Positions 36,059-45,373 of a DNA stretch of 64,000 bases are shown piece after piece (the first letter of the stretch is position 1; the number at the start of each line of letters is the position of its first letter). Under the pieces are notes generated by a model, which was given only the letters and a program-made list of their open reading frames with translations, searched no databases and had not been told where the DNA came from. Both the position numbers and the translations under genes were made by a program. This DNA comes from Phaeovulum molybdatiresistens (GTDB lineage: Bacteria > Pseudomonadota > Alphaproteobacteria > Rhodobacterales > Rhodobacteraceae): positions 23,994 through 87,993 of the forward strand of contig NZ_JAMJFX010000015.1 of assembly GCF_023544865.1 (NCBI RefSeq). The letters run 5' to 3'.

Positions 36059-38428
36059 ATGTTCGCACGCCATAACCAGATTGCCCCCGACCGCGTCGCC
36101 GGGCTTCTTCACGCCGCCGAGGCCGCGGCCCGGGCGATCCCGCCGGCCTTTCCGCTGACCGCGACGGTCGCGGTCAACCCCTTCCTGGGCCATGCCCGCG
36201 ATGACCTGGCCACCGCCGCCGCGCGGCTGGCGCGGGTGGCGGGGGTGCGGCTGACGCGGGACCGGGCCTGCTATGCCGCCGCGGTTCAGGCCGGGACCAT
36301 CACCAAGGCGGATCTGGCCGCGGCGCTGGCCGCCTGCCCCCACCCCCAGCGCCCGGCCGATCTGGCCGCGCTGCTGGCGGCGCTGTCCCGGCCCAGCCCC
36401 GCGCCTGCGACCTTGCCCAGCCTGGCCGATCTGGCCGCGCGGGCGACGGGCACCGACTGGCCGGCGGTGATCGCGCGCAGCTTCGGGCTGTGGGCGGCGG
36501 GGCATTTTGATCAGGGCCAGGCGCTTTGGACGCCCGCGCCAGGCAAGGGCGCCTTTGCCGCCTGGCGCGACTGGGCCAGCCATGACCTGACCCCCGAGAT
36601 CGCGGGCCTTGCAGGCTTTTGCGCCCATGTGGCCACCGCACCCGATACGGCCGAACGCGCCATCCTGCGCGCGGCCGACCGGCTGGGCATCCCCGAAGCG
36701 GCCGCCGAGACCGTCTTTCACCGCCTGCTGACCGAGCTTGGCGGCTGGGCCCAACATGCGCGCGCGATCTTGTGGCAGGCGGAACTGACGGGCGGAACCG
36801 ATGCGACGCTGGCCGATCTGCTGGCGATCCGCCTGATCTGGGAAGAGGCGCTGTTTGCCCATGCCCCGCAGGTGGCCACCGATTGGGCCGCAACCCTTGC
36901 CGCGCATGCAGCACCCATCACGCCCAGCGCCGATCAGGTGATCGACGCAATCGCGCAAGAGGCCGCCGAGCGCGCCCATCAACGCACCCTGGCGCAGCGC
37001 CTGACCGGCGCTGCCGTCACGGGCACGGATGACGGCGCCCGCCCCGCCCTGCAGGCCGCCTTCTGCATCGACGTGCGGTCCGAGGTGATCCGCCGGGCAC
37101 TGGAACAGCTGGACCCCGGGATTGCGACGATCGGTTTTGCCGGGTTCTTCGGCCTGCCGCTGGCGCATCGGGCGCATGGCACCGACATCGCCCGCCCGCA
37201 TCTGCCGGTACTGCTGCAGCCGGGCCTTGGCGCGTGCAGCCATGCCGCGCCCCGGGCCGAACAGGCCGCGCGGATCGGCGCGCGCGCCGCCCGGGCCTGG
37301 GGCCGCTTCCGGCAGGCCGCGGTGTCGTCTTTCGCCTTTGTCGAGGCCGCGGGCCCCGCCTATGGCTGGAAGCTGATCCGCGACAGCCTGGCGCGCGCGC
37401 CGCAATCGCCCCCGCCCAGCCCCCCGCCGCGGCTTGATCCACCGCTGGACGCCGCCCAGAAGGCCGCCACGGCCGCCAAGATCCTGACGGCGATGGGCCT
37501 GATGCGCGGCCATGCCCGGCTGGTGCTGCTGCTGGGGCATGGGGCGCAGATGACGAACAACCCGCAGGAAAGCGCTTATCACTGTGGCGCCTGCGGCGGG
37601 CATAGCGGCGAGATCCCGGCCCGGCTGCTGGCGCAGTTGCTGAACGATCCCGAAACCCGGGCGGGCCTGCCCGCGCATGGGATCGCGCTGCCGCGCGATA
37701 CGCTGTTCCTGGCCGGGCTGCATGACACCACCACCGACGGGATCACGCTTTACCCCGACACCCCCGCGCCGGATCATGCCGGGGATATCGCGCGCGCCCG
37801 CGCCTGGCTTGGCCGCGCGGGCGCCATCGCCTGCGCCGAACGGGCCGGCCGCTTGCCCGGGGCGCGCGCGCCGCAAGCGATGGGCGCGCGGGCGGCGAAC
37901 TGGGCCGAGCTGCGCCCCGAATGGGGGCTTGCGGGCTGTTCGGCCTTCATCGCCGCGCCGCGCCGGGCCACCGCGGGGGCCGACCTTGGCGGCCGCGCCT
38001 TCCTGCACAGCTATGACTGGCGGGACGACGACGGCTTTGCCACCCTGGAGCTGATCCTGACCGCGCCGGTGGTGGTGGCCAGCTGGATCAGCCTGCAATA
38101 TTATGGCTCGACCGTGGCACCAACCGCCTTTGGCAGCGGCAACAAGCTGATCCACAATGTCATCGGCGGCATCGGCGTGACCCAGGGCAATGGCGGCATC
38201 CTGCGCACCGGCCTGCCCTGGCAGGCGGTTCAAGATGGCGAGCGGCTGATCCATGAACCGCTGCGCCTGTCGGTCCTGATTGAGGCCCCGACGACGGCAA
38301 TCACCCAGGTGCTGCGGGGCCACGATGCGGTGCGCGGGCTGTTCGACAAGGGCTGGCTGCATCTGTTCGCCCTGTCCGAAGGCCGGATCGCCGCGCGCTA
38401 TCGCCCGGGCCTGGTCTGGCAGGCCTGA
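36059..38428 (+). CDS. dabA: DabA, carbonic-anhydrase-like subunit of inorganic carbon pump (DUF2309)
   Basis: 789 residues. The beta-carbonic-anhydrase-like zinc site is intact: Cys336 and Asp338 in FCIDVRSE, His494 in LLGHGAQ, and Cys509 in HCGACGG. The spacing of the last two (15 residues) equals that of the characterised Halothiobacillus protein. DabA is a soluble domain held on the membrane by DabB; together they convert CO2 to trapped bicarbonate. RBS spacing and the 15-base gap support one operon with dabB. Presence suggests the organism concentrates inorganic carbon for autotrophic or anaplerotic fixation. Confidence 0.95.
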   Translation: MFARHNQIAPDRVAGLLHAAEAAARAIPPAFPLTATVAVNPFLGHARDDLATAAARLARVAGVRLTRDRACYAAAVQAGTITKADLAAALAACPHPQRPADLAALLAALSRPSPAPATLPSLADLAARATGTDWPAVIARSFGLWAAGHFDQGQALWTPAPGKGAFAAWRDWASHDLTPEIAGLAGFCAHVATAPDTAERAILRAADRLGIPEAAAETVFHRLLTELGGWAQHARAILWQAELTGGTDATLADLLAIRLIWEEALFAHAPQVATDWAATLAAHAAPITPSADQVIDAIAQEAAERAHQRTLAQRLTGAAVTGTDDGARPALQAAFCIDVRSEVIRRALEQLDPGIATIGFAGFFGLPLAHRAHGTDIARPHLPVLLQPGLGACSHAAPRAEQAARIGARAARAWGRFRQAAVSSFAFVEAAGPAYGWKLIRDSLARAPQSPPPSPPPRLDPPLDAAQKAATAAKILTAMGLMRGHARLVLLLGHGAQMTNNPQESAYHCGACGGHSGEIPARLLAQLLNDPETRAGLPAHGIALPRDTLFLAGLHDTTTDGITLYPDTPAPDHAGDIARARAWLGRAGAIACAERAGRLPGARAPQAMGARAANWAELRPEWGLAGCSAFIAAPRRATAGADLGGRAFLHSYDWRDDDGFATLELILTAPVVVASWISLQYYGSTVAPTAFGSGNKLIHNVIGGIGVTQGNGGILRTGLPWQAVQDGERLIHEPLRLSVLIEAPTTAITQVLRGHDAVRGLFDKGWLHLFALSEGRIAARYRPGLVWQA

Positions 38429-38536
38429 CAGCGCCCGCCCCTGCCTGGCGGGGTGCGACGATCCGGGCGCCCGAAAGACATTGTCAGGGCGGGTGCGCCC
38501 CGATACGGTTTCGTGGCGCATTCCGGAGATATCGCC

Positions 38537-39847
38537 ATGCAAAGCTGGACCCCGAAAACCTGGACCAAAGGCCTGTTGCGGGGGCTGGCCGTTGCCGTGC
38601 CGATCGCGGCGGGGCTGTTGGCCATCGCGGTTTCCGGATCGCTAAAGGCCGCGCCGGGGGCCAAGGCGGCCCAGGCGCAGGTGCCTGCGGTCCGCGTGGT
38701 GCGTGTGGCGGCCACCGAATTCCGGCCCCGCGTCAGCGGCTATGGCGCGGTGGCACCGGCGCGGGAATGGCGGGCGGTGGCGCGGGTGGACGGCACGATC
38801 ATCGAGACGTCACCGCTTCTGGCCAGCGGGCAGATCGCACCTGCGGGCACCGAGTTGCTGCGGCTGGATGATACCGACATCCTGCTGTCACTGGCGCAGA
38901 TCGATGCGCAGCTGGCCGCGCTGGATGTGCGCGACGAAACCCTGACCGCCAGCCTGTCGATCAGCCGCGCCGATCTGGACATCAGCCAATCCGACCTGAA
39001 GCGTCAGGAAGACCTGCTGCAGCAGGGCACGATCGCGCAGGCCGCGCGCGATCAGGCCGCCCGGCAGGAACTGGCCGCGCGCGCGAAACTGACCGAGATT
39101 GAAAACCAGCTGTCGCTGAATGCCGCCGAACGCGCGGTGCTGCAGGCGCAACGCGCCAGTGCCGCGCGCAGCCTGGACTTCACCCGCATCACCGCGCCCT
39201 TCGACATCCGCATCGCCGCGGTTCAGGCCGATCTGGGCCAGTTCGTCACCCGCGGCAGCGCGCTGCTTGGCGCCGATGGCACCGAGGCGGCCGAGGTCAG
39301 CGCGCAATTCTCCATGGGCGACATGGGCCCGCTGGTGCGCGCGCTGGGCGAAGGCTCGAACGTGCTGGACCTGACCGCGCAGGTGCGTCTGTCGCAGGCC
39401 GGCCATGACATCACCTGGCCGGCGCGCGTGGTGCGCGTGTCCGATGCCATCGATGCGCGCACGCAGGCCACCGGCATCGTGGTGCGGGTCGATCAGCCGC
39501 AGGCGCAGGCGGTGCCGGGCACGCGCCCGCCGCTGCGCCGCGACATGTTCGTGACCGTCGAACTTTCCGCGCCGACGCGCCCGGCGCTGGTGGTTCCCGA
39601 CCGCGCCGTGCAGGGCGGGCGGGCGCTGATCGTCACCGCCGAGGACCGGCTGGAGCCGCGCGCCGTCCGCATCGCCTTTGCCCGCGACGGGATCGCCGTC
39701 ATCGCCGAGGGTCTGGCCGAAGGCGATCTGCTGGTGGTGACCGACCCGGCCGTGGCCGTGCCCGGCATGACCGTTCGCCCGGTTGAGGATACCGCCCTGC
39801 AGGCCGACATCGCGCGCCGCGCCCTTGGGCAGGATGACGCGCAATGA
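38537..39847 (+). CDS. RND efflux periplasmic adaptor (membrane fusion protein)
   Basis: 436 residues. An N-terminal hydrophobic anchor (GLAVAVPIAAGLLAIAVSG) precedes the barrel-sandwich (GYGAVAPAREWRAVARVDG), a coiled-coil hairpin (ISQSDLKRQEDLLQQGTIAQ) and the beta-barrel. It bridges the inner-membrane RND pump to an outer-membrane channel not found here. The ATG at 38537 follows CCGGAGA and gives the best signal. Its stop overlaps the start of the permease gene by ATGA. Confidence 0.9.
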   Translation: MQSWTPKTWTKGLLRGLAVAVPIAAGLLAIAVSGSLKAAPGAKAAQAQVPAVRVVRVAATEFRPRVSGYGAVAPAREWRAVARVDGTIIETSPLLASGQIAPAGTELLRLDDTDILLSLAQIDAQLAALDVRDETLTASLSISRADLDISQSDLKRQEDLLQQGTIAQAARDQAARQELAARAKLTEIENQLSLNAAERAVLQAQRASAARSLDFTRITAPFDIRIAAVQADLGQFVTRGSALLGADGTEAAEVSAQFSMGDMGPLVRALGEGSNVLDLTAQVRLSQAGHDITWPARVVRVSDAIDARTQATGIVVRVDQPQAQAVPGTRPPLRRDMFVTVELSAPTRPALVVPDRAVQGGRALIVTAEDRLEPRAVRIAFARDGIAVIAEGLAEGDLLVVTDPAVAVPGMTVRPVEDTALQADIARRALGQDDAQ

Positions 39848-42800
39848 TCGCCTATCTGGCCCGGCACAAGACCGCCGCGAACATCATGATGCTGGCCTTT
39901 CTGGGCCTTGGCATCATCGCCGCCCCCCAGTTGCAGCGCGACACCTTCCCCGAGGTTCCCCCATCCGAAGTCGAGGTGCGCATCCCCTACCCCGGCGCCT
40001 CGCCCGCCGAGGTGGAACTTGGCCTCTGCCAGCGCATCGAAGACCCGGTCCGCGCGGTAGAAAACCTGTCCGAAATGCGCTGCCTGTCGCGCGACAATCT
40101 GGCGGTGATCACGGCGGAAATGACCGAAGGGGCCGACATGGCCCGCTTTGCCGATGATGTGAAAACCGCCGTCGAGGGCGTCACCGGCCTGCCCGATCAG
40201 GCCGAACGCCCGGTGACCCGGATTGTCGAACGCGTGGCCAACGTGGCCTCGGTCGCGGTGACGGGGCCTGACGATCCGGCGGTTCTGCTGGCCTATGCCG
40301 ATGCGCTGGCCGAAACGCTGAAACGCGATCCGATGATCACCCAGGCCAGTGTCGAGGGGTTTTCCGACCGTGAAATCGCCATCGAACTGTCCGCCGCGGC
40401 GTTGTTGCGCCATGGGCTGACCATCGGCGATGTCGCCACGGCGCTGTCGCGCAACAGCCTGGACATGCCCGGCGGCACGCTGGAAAGCGGCCAGGGCGAT
40501 ACGTTGGTGCGCTTTGCCGGCGAACGGCGCAGCCCGGCCGAGCTGGCGCAGATCCCGATCCTGGGCGCTTCGCTGGGGTCCGAGGTGCTTTTGGGCGATG
40601 TTGCCCGGATCACCCCGCGCTTTGCCGATCCGCATTTCGCCACCCTGTTCGACGGCCAGCGCGCCGCGATCATCAACATCACCAAGACCACCGCGCAGGA
40701 TGCGCTGAAGGTCAAGGCCGCGCTGGACCGCCAGCTTGAAGCCGCACGGGCCGAAGCGCCCGACGGGATCACGCTGGCCATTTCGCAGGATTCCACCACC
40801 AACATCACCGAGCGGCTGCGCATCATCATCGTGAACGGCGTTCAGGGGCTGATCCTGGTGCTGGCGGTGATGGGGCTGTTCTTCGGGCTGCGCTTTTCCT
40901 TCTGGGTGGCGCTTGGCCTGCCGGTATCGTTTCTGGGCACGGTTTTCGTGATGCAGATGACCGGGCAAAGCCTGAACATGATCACGATGGTGGCGCTGCT
41001 GGTGGCGATCGGCCTGCTGATGGACGATTCCATCGTGATTTCCGAAAACATCGTGCGCCGGCGTCTGGCGGGCGAAAGCCCGCTTGCGGCGGCGGTGAAT
41101 GGCGTCAAGCAGGTTGGCGCGGGGGTGGTGTCGTCCTTCCTGACCACGGTGATGATCGTGGGGCCGCTGTTCTTCATGGCGGGCAATATCGGGGCGGTGC
41201 TGAAATTCCTGCCGCTGATCCTGATCATCACGCTGATCGTCAGCCTGATCGAGGCGTTTCTGATCCTGCCCAATCACCTGTCGCATGCGCTGCATGGCGA
41301 TTTGCGGCCGGGGGCGGTGTCGCGGCGGGTGAATGCGGCCTTTGATACATTGCGCGACCGGGCGATGGTGCCGCTGGCGCGGCTTTCGCTGCGCTATCGC
41401 TATTTCACGCTGGGGATGGCGGGGTTTCTGCTGATCACTGCCTTCGTGCCCTTCACGGCCGGGATGCTGAAGTTCCAAAGCTTCCCCGCGCTGGAAAGCG
41501 ACACGGTCGAGGCGCGCTTTCTGCTGGCACCCGGCGCGCCCGCGGCACTGACCGAGGAACGCGTGGCCAAGGCGCTGGCCGCGCTGACGGCGATCAATGC
41601 CGAAGAAACCCCGAAACAGCCCGAGGGCGAGGCGCTGGTGCAAAGCATCACCGTATCCTACGGCACCAACCCCGAGGCGACGGAAAGCGGACCGCATCTT
41701 GCCACGATCAGCGCCAAGCTGCTGCCCGCGGGTGTGCGCACCACGCAGGTGACCCAGATCGTCGATCAGTGGCGCAAGATGACCGGGCCGCAGCCCGACA
41801 TGGTGTCGCTTGTCTTCACCGACAAGGAACGCGGCGTCGGCGGCAAGGCGATCGATGTGCGCCTGCAGGGCCCCGACCTGCGCGATCTGGAGGCAACGGC
41901 GCGCGAGTTGCGCGCCTTCTTCCGCGGCTTTGAAGGCGTGCGTGAGGTCAGCTTTGACCTGCGCCCGGGCAAGCCGGAATATGTGGTCACGATGCGCCCC
42001 GGTGCGGCCTCGGCGCTGGGTGTCAATGCCCAGGCGATCGCCGCGCAACTGCGCGCCAGCCTGCGCGGCGATACCGGGCTGGAGGTGACCGACAGCCTGG
42101 GCCAGCGCGACATCGTGGTGCGCCTTGCCCCGGACGACCGCGCCAGCCTGGACGACATCGGCCAGATCCGCATCGCCGCCGCCAATGGCGCGCTGGTGCC
42201 GCTGTCGGCGGTGGCCGATGTGGCCGAGGCGCGCGGCTATTCCAGCATCATGCGGATGGATGGCGCGCGCACCGTTTCGGTGACCGGCACGATCAACCCC
42301 GCCGTGGCCAATGCGCGCGAGTTGATGGCCGCGATGCGCGCCGATTTCCTGCCCGCGCTGGCCGAGACCCGCCCCGATGTGCGCGTCAGCATCGTGGGCG
42401 AGGCCGAGGATACCGCAACCACGGGCGGATCGCTGGCGCGCAACATGATCATCGGCCTGGTCGGGGTCTACCTCATCCTGGCCTTCCAGTTTTCCAGCTT
42501 CCTGCAGCCGGTCGCGGTTCTGCTGGCGATCCCGCTGGGGGTGGTGGGGGTGATGTGGGGGCATCTGGCGATGGGGATGCAGCTGTCACTGCCCAGCCTT
42601 GTGGGGCTTGCGACGCTGGCCGGCGTGGTGGTGAACAATTCCATCCTGCTGGTCGGCTTCATGAAGGAACATTTCAACGCCGGCATGCCCTTGCTGGAGG
42701 CCGGGGTGAACGCGGTGCGCGACCGGTTCCGGCCGATCTTCCTGACCTCATTGACCACGGTGGTGGGGCTGGGGCCGCTGCTGTTCGAACAATCGACCCA

Positions 42801-42948
42801 GGCCCAGTTCCTGCGCCCGATCGTGGCCAGCCTTGCCTTCGGGCTGACCGGGGCCACCTTTCTTGCGCTGCTGATCACGCCGGCGGTCTTTGCCATCCTG
42901 CATGACCTGCGGCTTGTGCGACGCGAAGCGGACGGGCCGCAGGCCTAG
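39844..42948 (+). CDS. RND-family efflux permease
   Basis: 1034 residues, the normal size. It has an internal duplication of six-helix bundles with large periplasmic loops. The acidic proton-relay region is visible in VALLVAIGLLMDDSIVISEN, and the pump motif GLPVSFLGTVFVMQMTGQSL follows the first bundle. It resembles the AcrB/MdtB-like proton-driven exporters. The substrate is unknown. It is expressed with its adaptor; the MarR-type gene that follows is divergent from the NAGGN operon rather than upstream of this pump. Confidence 0.93.
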   Translation: MIAYLARHKTAANIMMLAFLGLGIIAAPQLQRDTFPEVPPSEVEVRIPYPGASPAEVELGLCQRIEDPVRAVENLSEMRCLSRDNLAVITAEMTEGADMARFADDVKTAVEGVTGLPDQAERPVTRIVERVANVASVAVTGPDDPAVLLAYADALAETLKRDPMITQASVEGFSDREIAIELSAAALLRHGLTIGDVATALSRNSLDMPGGTLESGQGDTLVRFAGERRSPAELAQIPILGASLGSEVLLGDVARITPRFADPHFATLFDGQRAAIINITKTTAQDALKVKAALDRQLEAARAEAPDGITLAISQDSTTNITERLRIIIVNGVQGLILVLAVMGLFFGLRFSFWVALGLPVSFLGTVFVMQMTGQSLNMITMVALLVAIGLLMDDSIVISENIVRRRLAGESPLAAAVNGVKQVGAGVVSSFLTTVMIVGPLFFMAGNIGAVLKFLPLILIITLIVSLIEAFLILPNHLSHALHGDLRPGAVSRRVNAAFDTLRDRAMVPLARLSLRYRYFTLGMAGFLLITAFVPFTAGMLKFQSFPALESDTVEARFLLAPGAPAALTEERVAKALAALTAINAEETPKQPEGEALVQSITVSYGTNPEATESGPHLATISAKLLPAGVRTTQVTQIVDQWRKMTGPQPDMVSLVFTDKERGVGGKAIDVRLQGPDLRDLEATARELRAFFRGFEGVREVSFDLRPGKPEYVVTMRPGAASALGVNAQAIAAQLRASLRGDTGLEVTDSLGQRDIVVRLAPDDRASLDDIGQIRIAAANGALVPLSAVADVAEARGYSSIMRMDGARTVSVTGTINPAVANARELMAAMRADFLPALAETRPDVRVSIVGEAEDTATTGGSLARNMIIGLVGVYLILAFQFSSFLQPVAVLLAIPLGVVGVMWGHLAMGMQLSLPSLVGLATLAGVVVNNSILLVGFMKEHFNAGMPLLEAGVNAVRDRFRPIFLTSLTTVVGLGPLLFEQSTQAQFLRPIVASLAFGLTGATFLALLITPAVFAILHDLRLVRREADGPQA

Positions 42949-43005
42949 CCGGGCCTGATCGACGGGACCTGAACTGCCGGACCCGAAGCGCAGGGCGGCA
43001 AGGGA

Positions 43006-43509
43006 TCAGCCCAAGGGCGCAGGCGCGCCCGCATCGGCGCGGCCGGGCGGAAAAGGCCCCTGCGGGACCGAGGCTTCCATCATCTGCGCGACACAATGAA
43101 ACGCCTCGGTGATCCGCGCCCGCGCCGCAGGGTCCAGCGCCAGAAAGGCCATGCGAAAGGCCTCGCCCGCCGGAACGGGAATGCGCGCCAGCGCCTGCGC
43201 GCCGGCATCTGTCAGCCGCACATGCACGATCCGCCGGTCACGGTCCGACCGTTCGCGCACGACCATGCCCTTGGCCGCCAGCTTGTCGAGGATGCCCACC
43301 ACCGTCGGCGGGCTAAGATAGGCGGCCGCGGCAATCGCGCGGCTGGTCACCGTGCCGCCCAGATCGCGCACGCAGGACAGCACCGACAGCTGCGGCAGCG
43401 TCAGGCCCAGTTCGCGGTCGATCCGGCGCGAATGCACCTCGGTCGCATGGGCGATGCGGCGCAGCGATTGCTGCAGGGTCAGCAGGTCCAAAGCACCGGG
43501 ATCGGCCAT
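43006..43509 (-). CDS. MarR-family transcriptional regulator
   Basis: 167 residues with the MarR winged helix (SRAIAAAAYLSPPTVVGILD) and wing (VVRERSDRDRRIVHVRLTDA). It lies 86 bases from the NAGGN operon in divergent orientation, so control of that operon (and its own) is likely. The AT-rich spacer contains TATC-ATTAC-GATA and TTAAT clusters as candidate operator parts. Repression lifted by osmotic signals is an inference, not shown by sequence. Confidence 0.85.
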   Translation of the reverse strand: MADPGALDLLTLQQSLRRIAHATEVHSRRIDRELGLTLPQLSVLSCVRDLGGTVTSRAIAAAAYLSPPTVVGILDKLAAKGMVVRERSDRDRRIVHVRLTDAGAQALARIPVPAGEAFRMAFLALDPAARARITEAFHCVAQMMEASVPQGPFPPGRADAGAPAPLG

Positions 43510-43594
43510 TTCTTGCGCCTCTTGGTTGAACTCTTATCATTACGATACTAATTAATAGCCTTCAAATGAAATTCATGGAGGTTTGGCGCAGCCG

Positions 43595-45370
43595 ATGTGC
43601 GGTATCTGCGGAGAGATCAGCTTTGACGGTAGCCCGGCCAGCGCGGCCCGGATTGAAACGATGGCCGATGCGATGGCCCCGCGTGGGCCCGATGGGGCGG
43701 GGGTGGCGGTCTATGGCCGCGTGGGGTTTGGCCACCGGCGGCTGAAGATCATCGACCTGTCCGATGCGGCGCGCCAGCCCTTTGTCGACCCGGCCACGGG
43801 GCTGACGATCGCCTTCAACGGCTGCATCTACAACTATCCCGAACTGCGCGCGGAACTGGAACAGCGGGGCCACCGCTTTGCCTCGACCGGCGATACCGAG
43901 GTGGTGCTGAAGGCCTGGGCCGAGTGGGGGGACGCGGCGCCCGCACGGTTCCACGGCATGTTCGCCTTTGCCATCCATGACCGCGACAGCGGCGAGGTGG
44001 TTCTGGTCCGCGACCGGTTCGGGATCAAGCCGCTTTACCTGGCCGAGGTGGGCCGGGGCCTGCGCTTTGCCTCGACGCTGCCGGCGCTGCTGCGCGCGGG
44101 CGGGGTGAATACCGACATCGACCGGGTCGCGCTGCACCATTACCTTAGCTGGCATGCGGTCGTGCCCGCCCCGCGCACCATCCTGCAGGGCGTGCGCAAG
44201 CTGCCGGCCGCCACGATCCGCCGCATCGCGCCCGATGGCAGCAGCCGCGATCAGGTCTACTGGCGCCCCGACCACAGCCGCACGCCCGAAGACCTGAACC
44301 GCCCCGAAGCCGACTGGCAAAAGATGCTGCTGGCCGCGCTGCGCAAGGCCGTGCGCCGGCGCATGGTGGCCGATGTGCCGGTGGGGGTGCTATTGTCCGG
44401 CGGCGTGGACAGTTCGCTGATCACCGGGCTTCTGGCCGAAGAGGGGCAGACCGACCTGGCCACCTATTCCATCGGCTTTGAGGCAGCCAATGGCGAAAGC
44501 GGGGATGAATTCACCTATTCCGACCTGATCGCGCGCCATTACGGCACCGATCACCACAAGGTCTTCATCCCTTCGGAAGAAATGCGCGCGCATCTGCCCG
44601 AAACCATTGCCGCCATGTCCGAACCGATGGTGTCCTATGACAATATCGGCTTCTACCTGCTCAGCCGCGAGGTTTCGAAAACGATCCGCGTCGTGCAATC
44701 GGGCCAGGGCGCCGATGAGGTGTTCGGCGGCTATCACTGGTATCCGCCGATGGCCGGGTCCACCGATCCGCTGGGCGATTATGCCGCCGCCTTCTTTGAC
44801 CGCGATCAGGCGCGCATGGCCGACCACGTCGCGCCCGAATGGCTGTGCGATCGCGACGAAAGCCTGGACTTCGTGCGCGCCCATTTCGCCCTGCCCGGCG
44901 CGCCCGACCCGGTGGACAAGGCCCTGCGGCTGGATACCAATGTCATGCTGGTCGACGATCCGGTGAAACGGGTCGACAACATGACCATGGCCTGGGGCCT
45001 TGAGGCGCGGGTGCCCTTCCTGGATCACGAGGTGGTCGAACTGGCCAACCGGATGCCGCCGGAGCTCAAGCTGGCGCAGGGCGGCAAGGGCATCCTGAAA
45101 GAGGTGGCGCGCAAGGTCATCCCCGCCGCGGTGATCGACCGGCCCAAGGGCTATTTCCCGGTGCCGGCGCTGAAATATCTGGACGGCCCCTATCTGGCGA
45201 TGGTGCGCGATGCGCTGGGGTCGCAGCGCGCGCGCGACCGGGGGCTGTTTCGCGACGATTACCTGAACCGGCTGTTTGCCGCCCCCGCCGATCACATCAC
45301 GCCGCTGCGCGGGTCCGAATTGTGGCAGGTAGGGCTGTTGGAACTGTGGCTGCAGCAACAGGGGGTCTGA
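43595..45370 (+). CDS. asnO: N-acetylglutaminylglutamine amidotransferase (asparagine synthetase-like)
   Basis: 591 residues. The class II glutaminase domain begins with Met-Cys-Gly (MCGICGEISFDGS), with Cys2 as nucleophile, and the synthetase domain has GVLLSGGVDSSLITG. This architecture matches the TIGR03104-type enzyme that amidates N-acetylglutaminylglutamine to the osmoprotectant NAGGN, rather than a plain asparagine synthetase. Because Cys must follow Met1, the start is ATG 43595, not the upstream TTG at 43583. It is the first gene of the NAGGN operon. Confidence 0.93.
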   Translation: MCGICGEISFDGSPASAARIETMADAMAPRGPDGAGVAVYGRVGFGHRRLKIIDLSDAARQPFVDPATGLTIAFNGCIYNYPELRAELEQRGHRFASTGDTEVVLKAWAEWGDAAPARFHGMFAFAIHDRDSGEVVLVRDRFGIKPLYLAEVGRGLRFASTLPALLRAGGVNTDIDRVALHHYLSWHAVVPAPRTILQGVRKLPAATIRRIAPDGSSRDQVYWRPDHSRTPEDLNRPEADWQKMLLAALRKAVRRRMVADVPVGVLLSGGVDSSLITGLLAEEGQTDLATYSIGFEAANGESGDEFTYSDLIARHYGTDHHKVFIPSEEMRAHLPETIAAMSEPMVSYDNIGFYLLSREVSKTIRVVQSGQGADEVFGGYHWYPPMAGSTDPLGDYAAAFFDRDQARMADHVAPEWLCDRDESLDFVRAHFALPGAPDPVDKALRLDTNVMLVDDPVKRVDNMTMAWGLEARVPFLDHEVVELANRMPPELKLAQGGKGILKEVARKVIPAAVIDRPKGYFPVPALKYLDGPYLAMVRDALGSQRARDRGLFRDDYLNRLFAAPADHITPLRGSELWQVGLLELWLQQQGV

Positions 45371-45373
45371 GCG

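Noticed and set aside
34445..38542. A 1365-residue open frame on the minus strand opposite dabB-dabA
   Set aside because: It is the antisense shadow of two well-supported genes, with His/Gln/Arg-rich composition and no motif. High GC leaves such frames open.
39493..42564. A 1023-residue minus-strand frame opposite the RND pump
   Set aside because: Antisense shadow of the RND permease, low-complexity His/Gln/Arg composition, no family signature.
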